From an uncultured Frankineae bacterium (GTDB taxonomy: Bacteria; Actinomycetota; Actinomycetes; Mycobacteriales; SCTD01), in the NCBI GenBank assembly GCA_902805775.1, contig CADCUB010000002.1, positions 1 through 56,335 of the forward strand: DNA of 56,335 nucleotides, written 5' to 3'. The notes under the pieces were generated by a model that saw only the letters and a program-made list of their open reading frames with translations, was not told the origin of the DNA and did not search any database. Both the position numbers and the translations under genes were made by a program. Shown in pieces: positions 15,761-23,898 of this stretch; position 1 is the stretch's first letter, and each line of letters begins with the position of its first letter.

Positions 15761-17319
15761 CGGCGGTAGGCGAGCAGGTGGTAGTCGCACGACCCGCCGC
15801 CCGAGCCGACGTGCGCGAGGCGGTAGTCGCCCATGGCGGGGTGCCGGGCGATGGCGCGCTCGGTGGGGTAGACGGGCACGAGCCGCCGGGGGTCCCGGCT
15901 CGCCAGCACGATGACGTCGGGGCGGCGCTCGTGCACGATCGCCGCCCGGGCAGCGGGTCGCAGCGGCCCGGTGTCCTGCAGCAGCGGGTCGTTGAGCAGG
16001 AAGGCGTCGATGACGGCCCGCCCTCCGGCCCGGGCGGGCAGCAGCCCGGCGTCCGAGACGGAGAACGTCGTGGTCGGGGGGGTGCGGTCGACGAGCCAGG
16101 CGGCGACCTCGGCGCGGGCCCCCGCCCGGCAGGTCATGTACCGCTCCTGCCAGCCGTCGACGGCCAGGACGTTGCCGGGCAGGACGAGCACGCCGGCGCC
16201 TGCGGCGCCGAGCGCGAGCACGGCTGCGGCGGTCCGCGAGCGTGCGCGCGCGAGCGCGGCGACCGCGACGCCGGCCAGCAGCGCCAGCTGCGGCCAGACG
16301 GGCAGGAAGAAGCGGCTGTAGTGGTTGGCGCTGTCCAGCGTGCCCAGGCTGCCGACGGCGTAGACGACGAACGGCACGAGCAGCAGCCGCGGGCGCCAGC
16401 CGATGAGCGCGGCGCCGGCGAGGGCCAGCACGACGACCACGGCCGACTGCGCGAGGAACTTCTGCAGGACGAACGTCAGCTCGCCGGTGCCCGACTTGTA
16501 CAGCACGGAGTTCGGCAGCAGGTGGCCGTACAGCGCCCACCGGGCCAGCTCCAGCGCCGCCTGCGACAGCACCGGCAAGCCGGCCAGCAGCAGCAGCCGT
16601 CGGCCGGCGGTCGACCAGGAGGTGCGCCGCAGCAGCAGCGGCGCCGCCTCGCTGGCGGCGACCAGGGCCAGCGCGACGACCAGGCCCTCCGGCCGCAGCC
16701 ACGGCAGCAGCGCGAGGGCGGCCCCCGCCGCAGCGGCGCGTCCGCCGTCGGGCCGGGCCAGCTCGACCGTGGCGAGGGTCAGCAGGAGCGCGACCGGCAG
16801 CGTCTCCAGCCCGCCCAGCGCCCACAGCGCCAGCGGAGCCGACGCCGCCGTGAGCAGGGCCCCCGCGGCGGCAGCGCCGGAGCCGACGACGGCCCGGCCG
16901 CGGACGAAGACCAGGACGACGCAGCCGACCGCAGCCAGCACGCCCAGCGCACGGGCCGTCGCCAGCGCCGAGCCGCCGAGGACGTGCGCCGCTGCCTCGA
17001 CGAGCACCAGCAGGGGGTTGCTGTAGCCCTCGACGGCCGGCCCACCCGGGTTCCACCCGAGCCCGTCGCCGTTGCCGAGGTTCTCGGCGTAGCGGACGGA
17101 GATCCACGCGTCGTCGGTGACGAACCCGCGCAGGCGCCAGCACAGCAGCAGCAGCACGGCCACGGACGCCAGCGTGACCAGCCGACCCAGGCGGTCCCAG
17201 CGGGCTGTCGAGGACGTCGGTGTCGTCGGGACGGCCGTGCCGGCCCCGAGCGCCGGGCCGTCGTCCCCGGGACCGGGCGGGGGGAGGGCCGACCGGCGGG
17301 GTCCCGTCCCGACCGTCAC
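15757..17319 (-). CDS. GT-C membrane glycosyltransferase, probable arabinofuranosyltransferase
   Basis: About 520 residues. A cytoplasmic Pro-rich leader precedes 10 or so membrane segments and a C-terminal extracytoplasmic domain. FVTDDAWISVRYAENL right after the first membrane segment carries the Asp-Asp pair of lipid-phosphate-sugar-dependent GT-C enzymes and resembles the AftB group (IADDGLIVLRTVRNL). Genes for making decaprenyl-phosphoryl-arabinose follow immediately, so a DPA-dependent arabinofuranosyl transfer to a wall polymer is likely; the acceptor is unknown. GTG 17319 is chosen because GAGGAGG lies about 4 bases upstream. Confidence 0.72.
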   Translation of the reverse strand: MTVGTGPRRSALPPPGPGDDGPALGAGTAVPTTPTSSTARWDRLGRLVTLASVAVLLLLCWRLRGFVTDDAWISVRYAENLGNGDGLGWNPGGPAVEGYSNPLLVLVEAAAHVLGGSALATARALGVLAAVGCVVLVFVRGRAVVGSGAAAAGALLTAASAPLALWALGGLETLPVALLLTLATVELARPDGGRAAAAGAALALLPWLRPEGLVVALALVAASEAAPLLLRRTSWSTAGRRLLLLAGLPVLSQAALELARWALYGHLLPNSVLYKSGTGELTFVLQKFLAQSAVVVVLALAGAALIGWRPRLLLVPFVVYAVGSLGTLDSANHYSRFFLPVWPQLALLAGVAVAALARARSRTAAAVLALGAAGAGVLVLPGNVLAVDGWQERYMTCRAGARAEVAAWLVDRTPPTTTFSVSDAGLLPARAGGRAVIDAFLLNDPLLQDTGPLRPAARAAIVHERRPDVIVLASRDPRRLVPVYPTERAIARHPAMGDYRLAHVGSGGGSCDYHLLAYRR

Positions 17320-17514
17320 GGTCCTCCTCGCTCGCTCGTGGTGCCGGCACGAGGCCGCTTCGGCGCGTGGCGTGCCCGCTCCGCTCCGCGTCACACCCGA
17401 GCCGGGTGGTCGCGGCGGCGGTGCCGCGGGGGGCGTCGGACCGATGAGTCCGGCTGCTCACCGCCGTCTGCACCTGCGTCTGCACCCGCACACCCATCCG
17501 CACAGGAGGACGCC

Positions 17515-18000
17515 GTGACATCACCGAGCACCGCCACGCCGCAGGGCACCGTCGCACCGCAGGACGGTCTGCACCGCGGGTCGAACCGCCTGAGCTTCCT
17601 CAACCTGCCCGTGGCGAGCGCCGCCGCGTCCAGGGACTTCTTCTCCGCGCTGGGCTTCGCCTTCGACGACCGCTTCAGCGACGACACGACCGCCTGCCTG
17701 CAGCTGTCCGAGACGGCCTACGTGATGCTGCTCGAGCGCCCGCGCTTCGCCGCCTTCACCGCCAGGCCGACCGGCGACCCGGCGGCGACCACCTCGGCGA
17801 TCCTGGCCGTGTCGGCCGCGGACCGGGCCGCCGTCGACAGCTTCGCCGAGACCGCGCTGCAGCGCGGCGCGACGCCGGCCAAGGACCCGCTCGACTTCGG
17901 CGAGATGTACGGCCGCAGCTTCTTCGACCTCGACGGTCACCACTGGGAGGTCATGTGGATGAGCGAGCGGGCCGTGGCGGAGGCCGGCTCGTCGGCCTGA
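17515..18000 (+). CDS. VOC/glyoxalase-superfamily protein
   Basis: A 161-residue single VOC module. NRLSFLNLPVASAAASRDFF begins the first beta-alpha-beta-beta-beta unit, and DLDGHHWEVMWM ends the second with the usual Glu metal-ligand position. The family includes glyoxalases, dioxygenases and antibiotic-binding proteins, and the metal site here is incomplete, so no reaction is assigned. GTG 17515 has AGGAGG 5 bases upstream. It diverges from the GT-C operon across about 195 bases and converges on capA-like. Confidence 0.78.
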   Translation: MTSPSTATPQGTVAPQDGLHRGSNRLSFLNLPVASAAASRDFFSALGFAFDDRFSDDTTACLQLSETAYVMLLERPRFAAFTARPTGDPAATTSAILAVSAADRAAVDSFAETALQRGATPAKDPLDFGEMYGRSFFDLDGHHWEVMWMSERAVAEAGSSA

Positions 18001-18019
18001 CCGCAGGAGGGCGGGAGGG

Positions 18020-19345
18020 CTACCCCTGGTCCGACGCCTCGTCCGCAGGCGCTGCGTCGGCATCGGCGTCGGCGTCGGCGTCGGCGTCGTCCTGACCCTC
18101 CAGGGCCGCCAGCCCGGTGCAGCCCCGACGGGAGTCCTTGTCCTCTCGGGCCCGCCGAGCCTGCTCGCCCTCGAGCAGCACCGGCACGCCCGAGCGCACC
18201 TCGGCCGGCTCCCACGCCGCGCCGGTGACCTCGTCACCGGTGACGGTCAGGACGAGCACCCCGCTGCGGGCCGCCTCCGGCCTGCGGGAGCCGGAGAAGA
18301 CGAAGTTGCCGAGCCCGTAGTCGACGTAGGTCCCACCGAGCACACCGCCCCCGAGCAGGACGTGCGCATGCGTGCCGACCACCACGTCGGCCCCGGCCTC
18401 GGCGAGCGCCTCGGCCAGCTCCTCCTGCCGGGGCAGCGGGCAGGCGTCGCGCTCCTGCCCCCAGTGCAGGTAGACGACCACGGTGTGCGCGACCTCCCTC
18501 GCCGCGCGCACCTCGTCCAGCAGGCGCTCGACCCGCTTCGCGGACGCCATGCCGGGGGAGTCCGGGCCGGCCGTCCACGCCTGCGCGAGGGACGAGTCGA
18601 GGACCTGCGTGGCCCCGAGGACGGCGACGCGGTGGCCGCGGACGACGGCGACGTGCGGCGCGTACGCCTCGTCCTCGTCCTCGCCCAGACCGACGACCGG
18701 GAGGCCGGCGGCCCGCGAGGCGGCGAGCGCGTCGGTGACGCCCTCGACGCCGTAGTCGAGTCCGTGGTTGTTGGCCATGCTCACGACGTCGACACCGGCC
18801 TCGCGCAAGGCGCCGAAGGTGCTGGCAGGGGCGCGGAAGACGAACTGCTTGGGGGCCGGCGTGCCGCGCTCGGTGACGGCCGCCTCGAGGTTGACCACGG
18901 TCAGGTCGGCCTGCGACAGCAGGTCGCGGACGCTCGGCAGCCCGGCCGCCAGCGCGGCTCCGGACGGCCCCTCGGCGTGGATGTCCCCCGCGAAGGCCAG
19001 CGTGATCGGGCCGGCGGCCTCGGGAGGCTCGCCCGCCGTCCCGGTCCTGCTCACCGTCCCCGGCTCGCCTGCCGTCCCCGTCCCGCCCGCATCCCCGGCC
19101 GGTGCAGCCGGTGCGGCCGGTGCAGCCAGTTCGGGGCGTTCGGCGTCGGCGAGGGCCGGCACCCGCCCGCCGGCACGCTCGAGGCCCAGCCACGTGCCGC
19201 CGGTCCCGGTGGCGAGCAGGGCGAGCGCGACGATCGCCAGCTTGGCCCGGTCCGGCGTCGTGCGCCGCCTGGCCCGGCGCCTGCGCCGGGTCGGCACGGC
19301 GGACCCGGGCCGGCGCAGGGGCGGCCGCGAGCTGGTGCCCGTCAT
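18020..19345 (-). CDS. CapA-family (PGA_cap) metallophosphatase-like protein
   Basis: A 441-residue protein with an Arg-rich cytoplasmic start, one membrane anchor (about 35-52), a Pro/Ala/Gly-Thr linker and a CapA-type domain from about residue 112: AFAGDIHAEG, VVNLEAAVT, MANNHGLDYG, HWGQERDACP and GTHAHVLLGG supply the metal-binding residues. CapA of Bacillus acts in poly-gamma-glutamate capsule export, but most actinomycete homologues have no capB/C partners, as here, so the role is unknown. The C-terminus has a run of Asp-Ala dipeptides encoded by a 6-base tandem repeat. Confidence 0.8.
   Translation of the reverse strand: MTGTSSRPPLRRPGSAVPTRRRRRARRRTTPDRAKLAIVALALLATGTGGTWLGLERAGGRVPALADAERPELAAPAAPAAPAGDAGGTGTAGEPGTVSRTGTAGEPPEAAGPITLAFAGDIHAEGPSGAALAAGLPSVRDLLSQADLTVVNLEAAVTERGTPAPKQFVFRAPASTFGALREAGVDVVSMANNHGLDYGVEGVTDALAASRAAGLPVVGLGEDEDEAYAPHVAVVRGHRVAVLGATQVLDSSLAQAWTAGPDSPGMASAKRVERLLDEVRAAREVAHTVVVYLHWGQERDACPLPRQEELAEALAEAGADVVVGTHAHVLLGGGVLGGTYVDYGLGNFVFSGSRRPEAARSGVLVLTVTGDEVTGAAWEPAEVRSGVPVLLEGEQARRAREDKDSRRGCTGLAALEGQDDADADADADADAAPADEASDQG
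18053..18090. repeat. 6-bp tandem repeat in capA-like 3' end
   Basis: About six copies of a GCGTCG-type unit (one variant) encode the alternating Asp-Ala tail of the CapA-like protein. The unit length keeps the frame, so changes in copy number would alter only tail length. Confidence 0.7.
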
Positions 19346-19514
19346 CGCACCCGGTCCGGGCGGATCGGCGTCACGGGGCCCCTCTCGGCAGCAGCGCCGC
19401 CGGGACCGGCAGGACGCCCCTCGACTCTAGGGACGGCGATGACCGCCTTCGCCGCACCGCGGCGAGCGTGTCGGACCTCTCACCGGCTCCCGAGGGCCGT
19501 TGCGCGGCGGTGCG

Positions 19515-20588
19515 TCAGTCGGTCGTCACAGGGCGTGGCTGAGGGTCGTCCGTGGGGCCCTCGAGCACCGGCACGGCCTGGCCGGGCGGGCGGCCGGGCT
19601 GCCAGGTGAGACGGTCGAGCCACATCGCCCGTCGACCGTCGCCGTCGTAGCCCTCCTCGCCGGCCTCCCAGGCGTGGTAGACGAGCCACTGCTGGCCGTC
19701 GACCTCGAGGACGGCCTGGCCGCCCGGACCGGTCGCCTCGCCCTCGCTGTCCACCCACGGCTGCTGCGAGCGGTCGGTGTAGGGCCCCGTGACGGCGGTC
19801 GCCGTCGCGTAGCCCATGGCGTACGTGTCGCTGGCGTAGTCGTTGGCCGAGTAGAACAGCACGTAGGTGCCCTCGTGCAGCACGACGGTCGGCGCCTCGA
19901 CGAGCGCGCCCTGCCACGGCCTGGTCTGCCGCAGGCCCGTGTCGACCGGCGTGCCCTGGACGCGGGTGCCGTCCGCCGACAGAGGAGCGACCCAGATGCG
20001 GGTGTCCAGGCCCACGGCGTTGCCGTCGTTCTTCCAGAACATCCAGCGGCGGGAGGCGGTGTCGGTGAAGACGAACGCGTCGATGGACCCGCCGAGGTCG
20101 CGCTGGCAGAGCATCGGCTCGGTCGAGGTGTCCTCGAACGGCCCCGCCGGGTCGCTCGCGACCGCGAGGGCCAGGCACTGCTTGCCGCTGGCGGTCTCGC
20201 GCGCGACGTAGTACATGAGCCACCGGCCGCCGACCTCGACGACCTCCGGCGCCCAGGTCAGGCCGGCTTCGAGCGGCTGCCAGTCCGGGCGCTCGCCCAG
20301 GGCGTCCTCCGGCTCCGACCACTCGACGAGGTCGTCGGACGTCGAGACCTGGATGTCGATGAAGTCGTCGGGCAGGCCGGTGGCGTAGGCGTAGAAGGTG
20401 TCGCCGTCCCGCACGACGTGCGGGTCGGCGAAGTCGGTGTCGAGCACCGGGTTGGTGAACTCCGTCGACGACCCGGACCCCGACGCAGCGGAGGAGCCCT
20501 GCTCGTCGGCGGCGCCGCAGGCGGTCAGGGCCAGCACGCACGCCAGCGCCGCGGCGGGGAGCCCGCCGCGGCGCTGGGAGGTGCGCAC
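19515..20588 (-). CDS. GH43-family lipoprotein (arabinanase/xylosidase-like)
   Basis: A 357-residue exported glycoside hydrolase. The signal peptide ends in LTACG, with Cys24 as the lipidation site. The five-blade propeller of GH43 is shown by DTDFADPHVVRDGD (Asp55 as likely base), GSIDAFVF (pKa-modulating Asp) and LVEAPTVVLH (acid Glu). It should cut arabinofuranosyl or xylosyl linkages at the cell surface. It is the last gene of the arabinofuranoside operon, 2 bases after the second permease, and would feed the ABC transporter. Confidence 0.82.
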   Translation of the reverse strand: MRTSQRRGGLPAAALACVLALTACGAADEQGSSAASGSGSSTEFTNPVLDTDFADPHVVRDGDTFYAYATGLPDDFIDIQVSTSDDLVEWSEPEDALGERPDWQPLEAGLTWAPEVVEVGGRWLMYYVARETASGKQCLALAVASDPAGPFEDTSTEPMLCQRDLGGSIDAFVFTDTASRRWMFWKNDGNAVGLDTRIWVAPLSADGTRVQGTPVDTGLRQTRPWQGALVEAPTVVLHEGTYVLFYSANDYASDTYAMGYATATAVTGPYTDRSQQPWVDSEGEATGPGGQAVLEVDGQQWLVYHAWEAGEEGYDGDGRRAMWLDRLTWQPGRPPGQAVPVLEGPTDDPQPRPVTTD

Positions 20589-20590
20589 GG

Positions 20591-21520
20591 TCAGCCCTTG
20601 AGGCCGCTGCGCGAGACGCCCTCGATCACGAACCGCTGCGAGATCGCGAACAGGATCAGGACCGGGACTGCGGCGATGACACCGCCGGCCATGATCGTCG
20701 AGTAGTCGGTCGAGTAGGCCCCCTGCAGCGTCGACAGGCCGGGCTGCAGCGTGAGCTTGTCAGGGCTGAACAGCACGTACAGCGGCCACAGGAAGTCGTT
20801 CCAGTTGGTGAGGAAGCTGAGCAGGGCCAGGGTCGCCAGCGGGCCGCCGGACAGCGGGATGATCACCGTGCGGAAGATCGTCCACCGGCTGGCGCCGTCG
20901 ATCAGCGCAGCCTCCTCGAGCTCGGCCGGCAGGGAGAGGAAGAACTGCCGCAGGAAGAAGACGCCGAAGGCACCCGCCGCACCCGGGACGACGATCGCCA
21001 CGAGGTTGTCCAGCCACCCCAGCTGCGAGACGATGTTGTAGTTGGGGATGAGCAGGGAGATCGGCGGGACGAAGATCGTCGCCAGGATCACGGCGGTGAG
21101 GAGCTTCTTGCCCGGGAAGTCGAGGCGGGCCAGCGCGTACGCCGCGGTCGCCGCGACGAGCAGCACCAGGATCGTGTGCAGCGTCGCGGCGAGCAGGCTG
21201 TTGAAGAACCACGTGCCGACCGGCGTCGCGGGGGCGCCGAGGATGCTCGAGAAGCCCTCCGTCGTCGGATCGCGAGGGAGCAGGTTGAGCGTGCGGCTCG
21301 CCATCTCGTTGGTCGACTTGAGCGAGGTCGACAGCATCCAGAACAGCGGCGCCGCCATGAGGACCGCGAGCAGCCCCATCGTGAGCATCAGCGGCAAGGA
21401 CCGCTTGCGGTCGCCGGACTCCCGGCCTGGGCCGGTGCTCGCCTTGGCCGCGGACGCGGCGCCCGAACGCGTGCTGGAGGCTGCCCCGCCGGTGCGCGAG
21501 GCCTTGGTCGGAGTGCTCAC
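20591..21520 (-). CDS. sugar ABC transporter permease (MalG type)
   Basis: A 309-residue CUT1-family inner-membrane permease with six predicted membrane segments. The EAA loop (LPAELEEAALIDGASRWTIF) contacts the ATPase. A Ser/Thr/Ala-rich leader precedes the first segment. GTG 21520 overlaps the stop of the other permease (GTGA). The ATPase is not in the operon, so a shared MsiK-like ATPase elsewhere is likely, as is common in actinomycetes. Confidence 0.88.
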   Translation of the reverse strand: MSTPTKASRTGGAASSTRSGAASAAKASTGPGRESGDRKRSLPLMLTMGLLAVLMAAPLFWMLSTSLKSTNEMASRTLNLLPRDPTTEGFSSILGAPATPVGTWFFNSLLAATLHTILVLLVAATAAYALARLDFPGKKLLTAVILATIFVPPISLLIPNYNIVSQLGWLDNLVAIVVPGAAGAFGVFFLRQFFLSLPAELEEAALIDGASRWTIFRTVIIPLSGGPLATLALLSFLTNWNDFLWPLYVLFSPDKLTLQPGLSTLQGAYSTDYSTIMAGGVIAAVPVLILFAISQRFVIEGVSRSGLKG

Positions 21521-22497
21521 TTGGCGTCCCTCTCCCGGGTGAAGGACAGCATGACCAGGCTGATGAGCAGCAGGCACAGGGTCAGGATGGTGCTCATGGC
21601 CGCGGAGCTGCCCATGTTGAACCGCGCCAGGCCCTCTTCGGCGATCTGCATGATCGCCGAACGGGTCTCACGGCCCGGTTGGCCCTGCGTGATGATGTAG
21701 GACTGGCCGAACAGGTTCGCCGACGCGAGCAGGGTGATCGTCACGACGAAGATCAGCACGGGGCGCAGGCCGGGCAGCGTGACGTTGAAGAACTGCTGGA
21801 TCGGGCTCGCGCCGTCCATCTCGGCCGCCTCGTAGAGCTCGCGGGAGATGTCCTGCAGCCCGGCGAGGAAGATGACCATGTTGTAGCCGAGGGTCCACCA
21901 GATGGTGGGGATGACCAGCGCGCCCCACACCCAGGGGGTGTCGGTCAGCCACGGCGGGCTGTCGAGCCCCACGCGGTCGAGCATCGACGCCAGCACTCCG
22001 ACGTTCGGGTCGAGCAGGTAGCGCCACAGGATGCCGATGACGGCCACCCCGAGGACGTAGGGCGCGAAGATGACGGCCCGGAAGAAGTTGCGGCCGGGGA
22101 ACTTGCGGGCCAGCGGCACGGCCACCAGCAGGGGCAGCACCACGATGATCGGCACGCTCAGCACGGTGAAGATGGCCGTCGCCCGCATGGAGGACCAGAA
22201 CGGGCCGGAGACCGTCGAGCCCGGCGTGAACAGGTCGATGTAGTTCTGCAGGCCCACGAACGGCTTGCCGGGCAGCAGGAAGTCCCAGTCGTGCAGGCTG
22301 ATCCACAGGCCGTACAGGATCGGCGCCAGCACGAACATGGCGAACAGCACCAGGTAGGGCGCGAGGAACAGGTAGGCGGTCAACGGGCTGACCGCCGTGG
22401 GCGACTTCACGGTTCCCGGGACCACCCCCGAGGAGGAGTCCCGGCCGGGCCGGCGTCCCCGCGAGGAGGACGCCGGCGCGGTCGCGGTCCCGGCCAT
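21517..22497 (-). CDS. sugar ABC transporter permease (MalF type)
   Basis: A 326-residue CUT1-family permease with about six membrane segments after a Ser/Arg-rich leader. The EAA loop is ISRELYEAAEMDGASPIQQF. ATG 22497 overlaps the stop of the binding-protein gene by one base (TGATG), so the two are coupled. It should form a heterodimer with the downstream permease for uptake of an arabinose-containing oligosaccharide. Confidence 0.88.
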   Translation of the reverse strand: MAGTATAPASSSRGRRPGRDSSSGVVPGTVKSPTAVSPLTAYLFLAPYLVLFAMFVLAPILYGLWISLHDWDFLLPGKPFVGLQNYIDLFTPGSTVSGPFWSSMRATAIFTVLSVPIIVVLPLLVAVPLARKFPGRNFFRAVIFAPYVLGVAVIGILWRYLLDPNVGVLASMLDRVGLDSPPWLTDTPWVWGALVIPTIWWTLGYNMVIFLAGLQDISRELYEAAEMDGASPIQQFFNVTLPGLRPVLIFVVTITLLASANLFGQSYIITQGQPGRETRSAIMQIAEEGLARFNMGSSAAMSTILTLCLLLISLVMLSFTRERDAK

Positions 22498-23849
22498 CAG
22501 GCCGAGTACTTCTTGCGGTTGTCCTCGAGCAGGGCGTCGGCCTTCTTGGCCGCGTCCTCCAGCGCCGTCTTCGCGTCGGCCTTGCCGAGCACCACCGTGT
22601 TGACGGCCTGCTCGAAGGTCGGGGCGGTCACGTCGCCGATGCCCGGGACCGTGGGCGGGAAGATGACGTAGTCGAGCTGCTCCGCGAGGGTGCTCTGCAC
22701 CTCGAGAGCGGCGAACTCGTCGCTCTCGCGGACGCTGTTGCGCGCCGGGATCTGACCCGACTTCGCCCACTCGATCGAGTTGTCGGACAGGTACTTGATG
22801 AAGTCGCGGGCCGCGTGCAGCTTGTTCTCGTCGGCCTGGCGCTGCTGCATGATCACCAGCTGGTGCGAGCTCGCCCAGACGGCGGGCTCGTCGCCGATCT
22901 GCGGCAGCGGTGAAGCGCCCCAGTCGAGGCCCTGCACCTTGGCCCACTCGTTCATCATCCAGATGCCGTCCCACGTCATCGCGTCGCGGCCCTGGCGGAA
23001 CGCCTGCGCCTGCGCGTCGTTGGCGACGTTCTTGGGGCTGAAGCCCTTCTCGACGTGGCTCGCGTACCACTCGAGCGCCTCGACGCCCTCCGCCGAGGCG
23101 AAGGTGGCCTTGGCGGCCTCCTCGTCGTACAGCGAGCCGCCGAACTGGCCGAGCAGGCTGATGAAGATGAGGTGCGCCGGCCAGGTCGCCGTGGCCCAGA
23201 AGGGGTACTCGACGCCCTTGCTCTTCATGCCGGTGAGGGCGGCCTCCCAGCTCTCGCGGTCCTTCGGCGGCTCCGAGACACCGCCCTGCTGCAGCAGCTT
23301 GTTGTTGTAGTAGAAGGCCAGCGGGTGGACGTCGAGCGGGATGGCGTAGCGCTGGCCGTCGTAGATGCCGGCCTTCCAGACCGTCTCGGCGAAGTCGTCC
23401 TCCTGCAGCTCCATCGGCCCGGTGAAGTCGTCGAGCGACATGATCACGCGGCGGGCGGCGTTGGTGCCGACCTGGTCGACGTGCATGGCCGCGACGTCCG
23501 GGCCGGCGCCGCTGGCGACCGCGTTCGGGACCTTGGAGTAGAAGTCACCCCACTCCAGGGTGTTCATCTGGACCTCGATGTTCTCGGTCTCCGTGTTGAA
23601 GGTCTTGACCATCTCCTTCATGAACGCACCGTCACCGCCGGTGAAGCCGTTCCAGAAGGCGAGGGTCACCTTCTCGCCCTCGTAGGCGCCTTCGCCGATG
23701 TTCGCCCCGGCGCCGGCGCCGGGAGGGGTGGACGAGCCGCCACCACAGGCGGACACCGCCGCGCCGACGCCGAGAGCAGCGCCGAGGCCCAGCACTCCTC
23801 GCCGCGTCAGATTCAGCGCCGAGGTGTCGCCGAGTCCGTTGTGTTCCAT
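22497..23849 (-). CDS. sugar ABC transporter substrate-binding lipoprotein
   Basis: A 450-residue extracellular binding protein of the CUT1 type. The leader has a twin-Arg-like TRRGVLGLG and a lipobox VSAC (Cys35), followed by a Gly/Ser linker. VTLAFWNGFTGGDGAFMKEMV and GPDVAAMHVDQ are typical of SBP_bac_1 proteins. The ligand is inferred from flanking GH51 and GH43 enzymes to be an arabino- or arabinoxylo-oligosaccharide. It lies 49 bases downstream of the GH51 gene. Confidence 0.9.
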   Translation of the reverse strand: MEHNGLGDTSALNLTRRGVLGLGAALGVGAAVSACGGGSSTPPGAGAGANIGEGAYEGEKVTLAFWNGFTGGDGAFMKEMVKTFNTETENIEVQMNTLEWGDFYSKVPNAVASGAGPDVAAMHVDQVGTNAARRVIMSLDDFTGPMELQEDDFAETVWKAGIYDGQRYAIPLDVHPLAFYYNNKLLQQGGVSEPPKDRESWEAALTGMKSKGVEYPFWATATWPAHLIFISLLGQFGGSLYDEEAAKATFASAEGVEALEWYASHVEKGFSPKNVANDAQAQAFRQGRDAMTWDGIWMMNEWAKVQGLDWGASPLPQIGDEPAVWASSHQLVIMQQRQADENKLHAARDFIKYLSDNSIEWAKSGQIPARNSVRESDEFAALEVQSTLAEQLDYVIFPPTVPGIGDVTAPTFEQAVNTVVLGKADAKTALEDAAKKADALLEDNRKKYSA

Positions 23850-23898
23850 GTCGGTCCTTCCGGGGTTCGAGGTGCGAGGGCGTACGGGTGTGTGCGTA

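Noticed and set aside
14405-17557. Single 1050-residue protein ending in DprE1
   Set aside because: The N-terminal two-thirds is antisense-like noise overlapping the GT-C gene; DprE1 starts at GTG 15760 with a GTGA overlap.
18053-18090. CRISPR or regulatory array
   Set aside because: It is a short in-frame hexamer repeat coding Asp-Ala, with no spacers.
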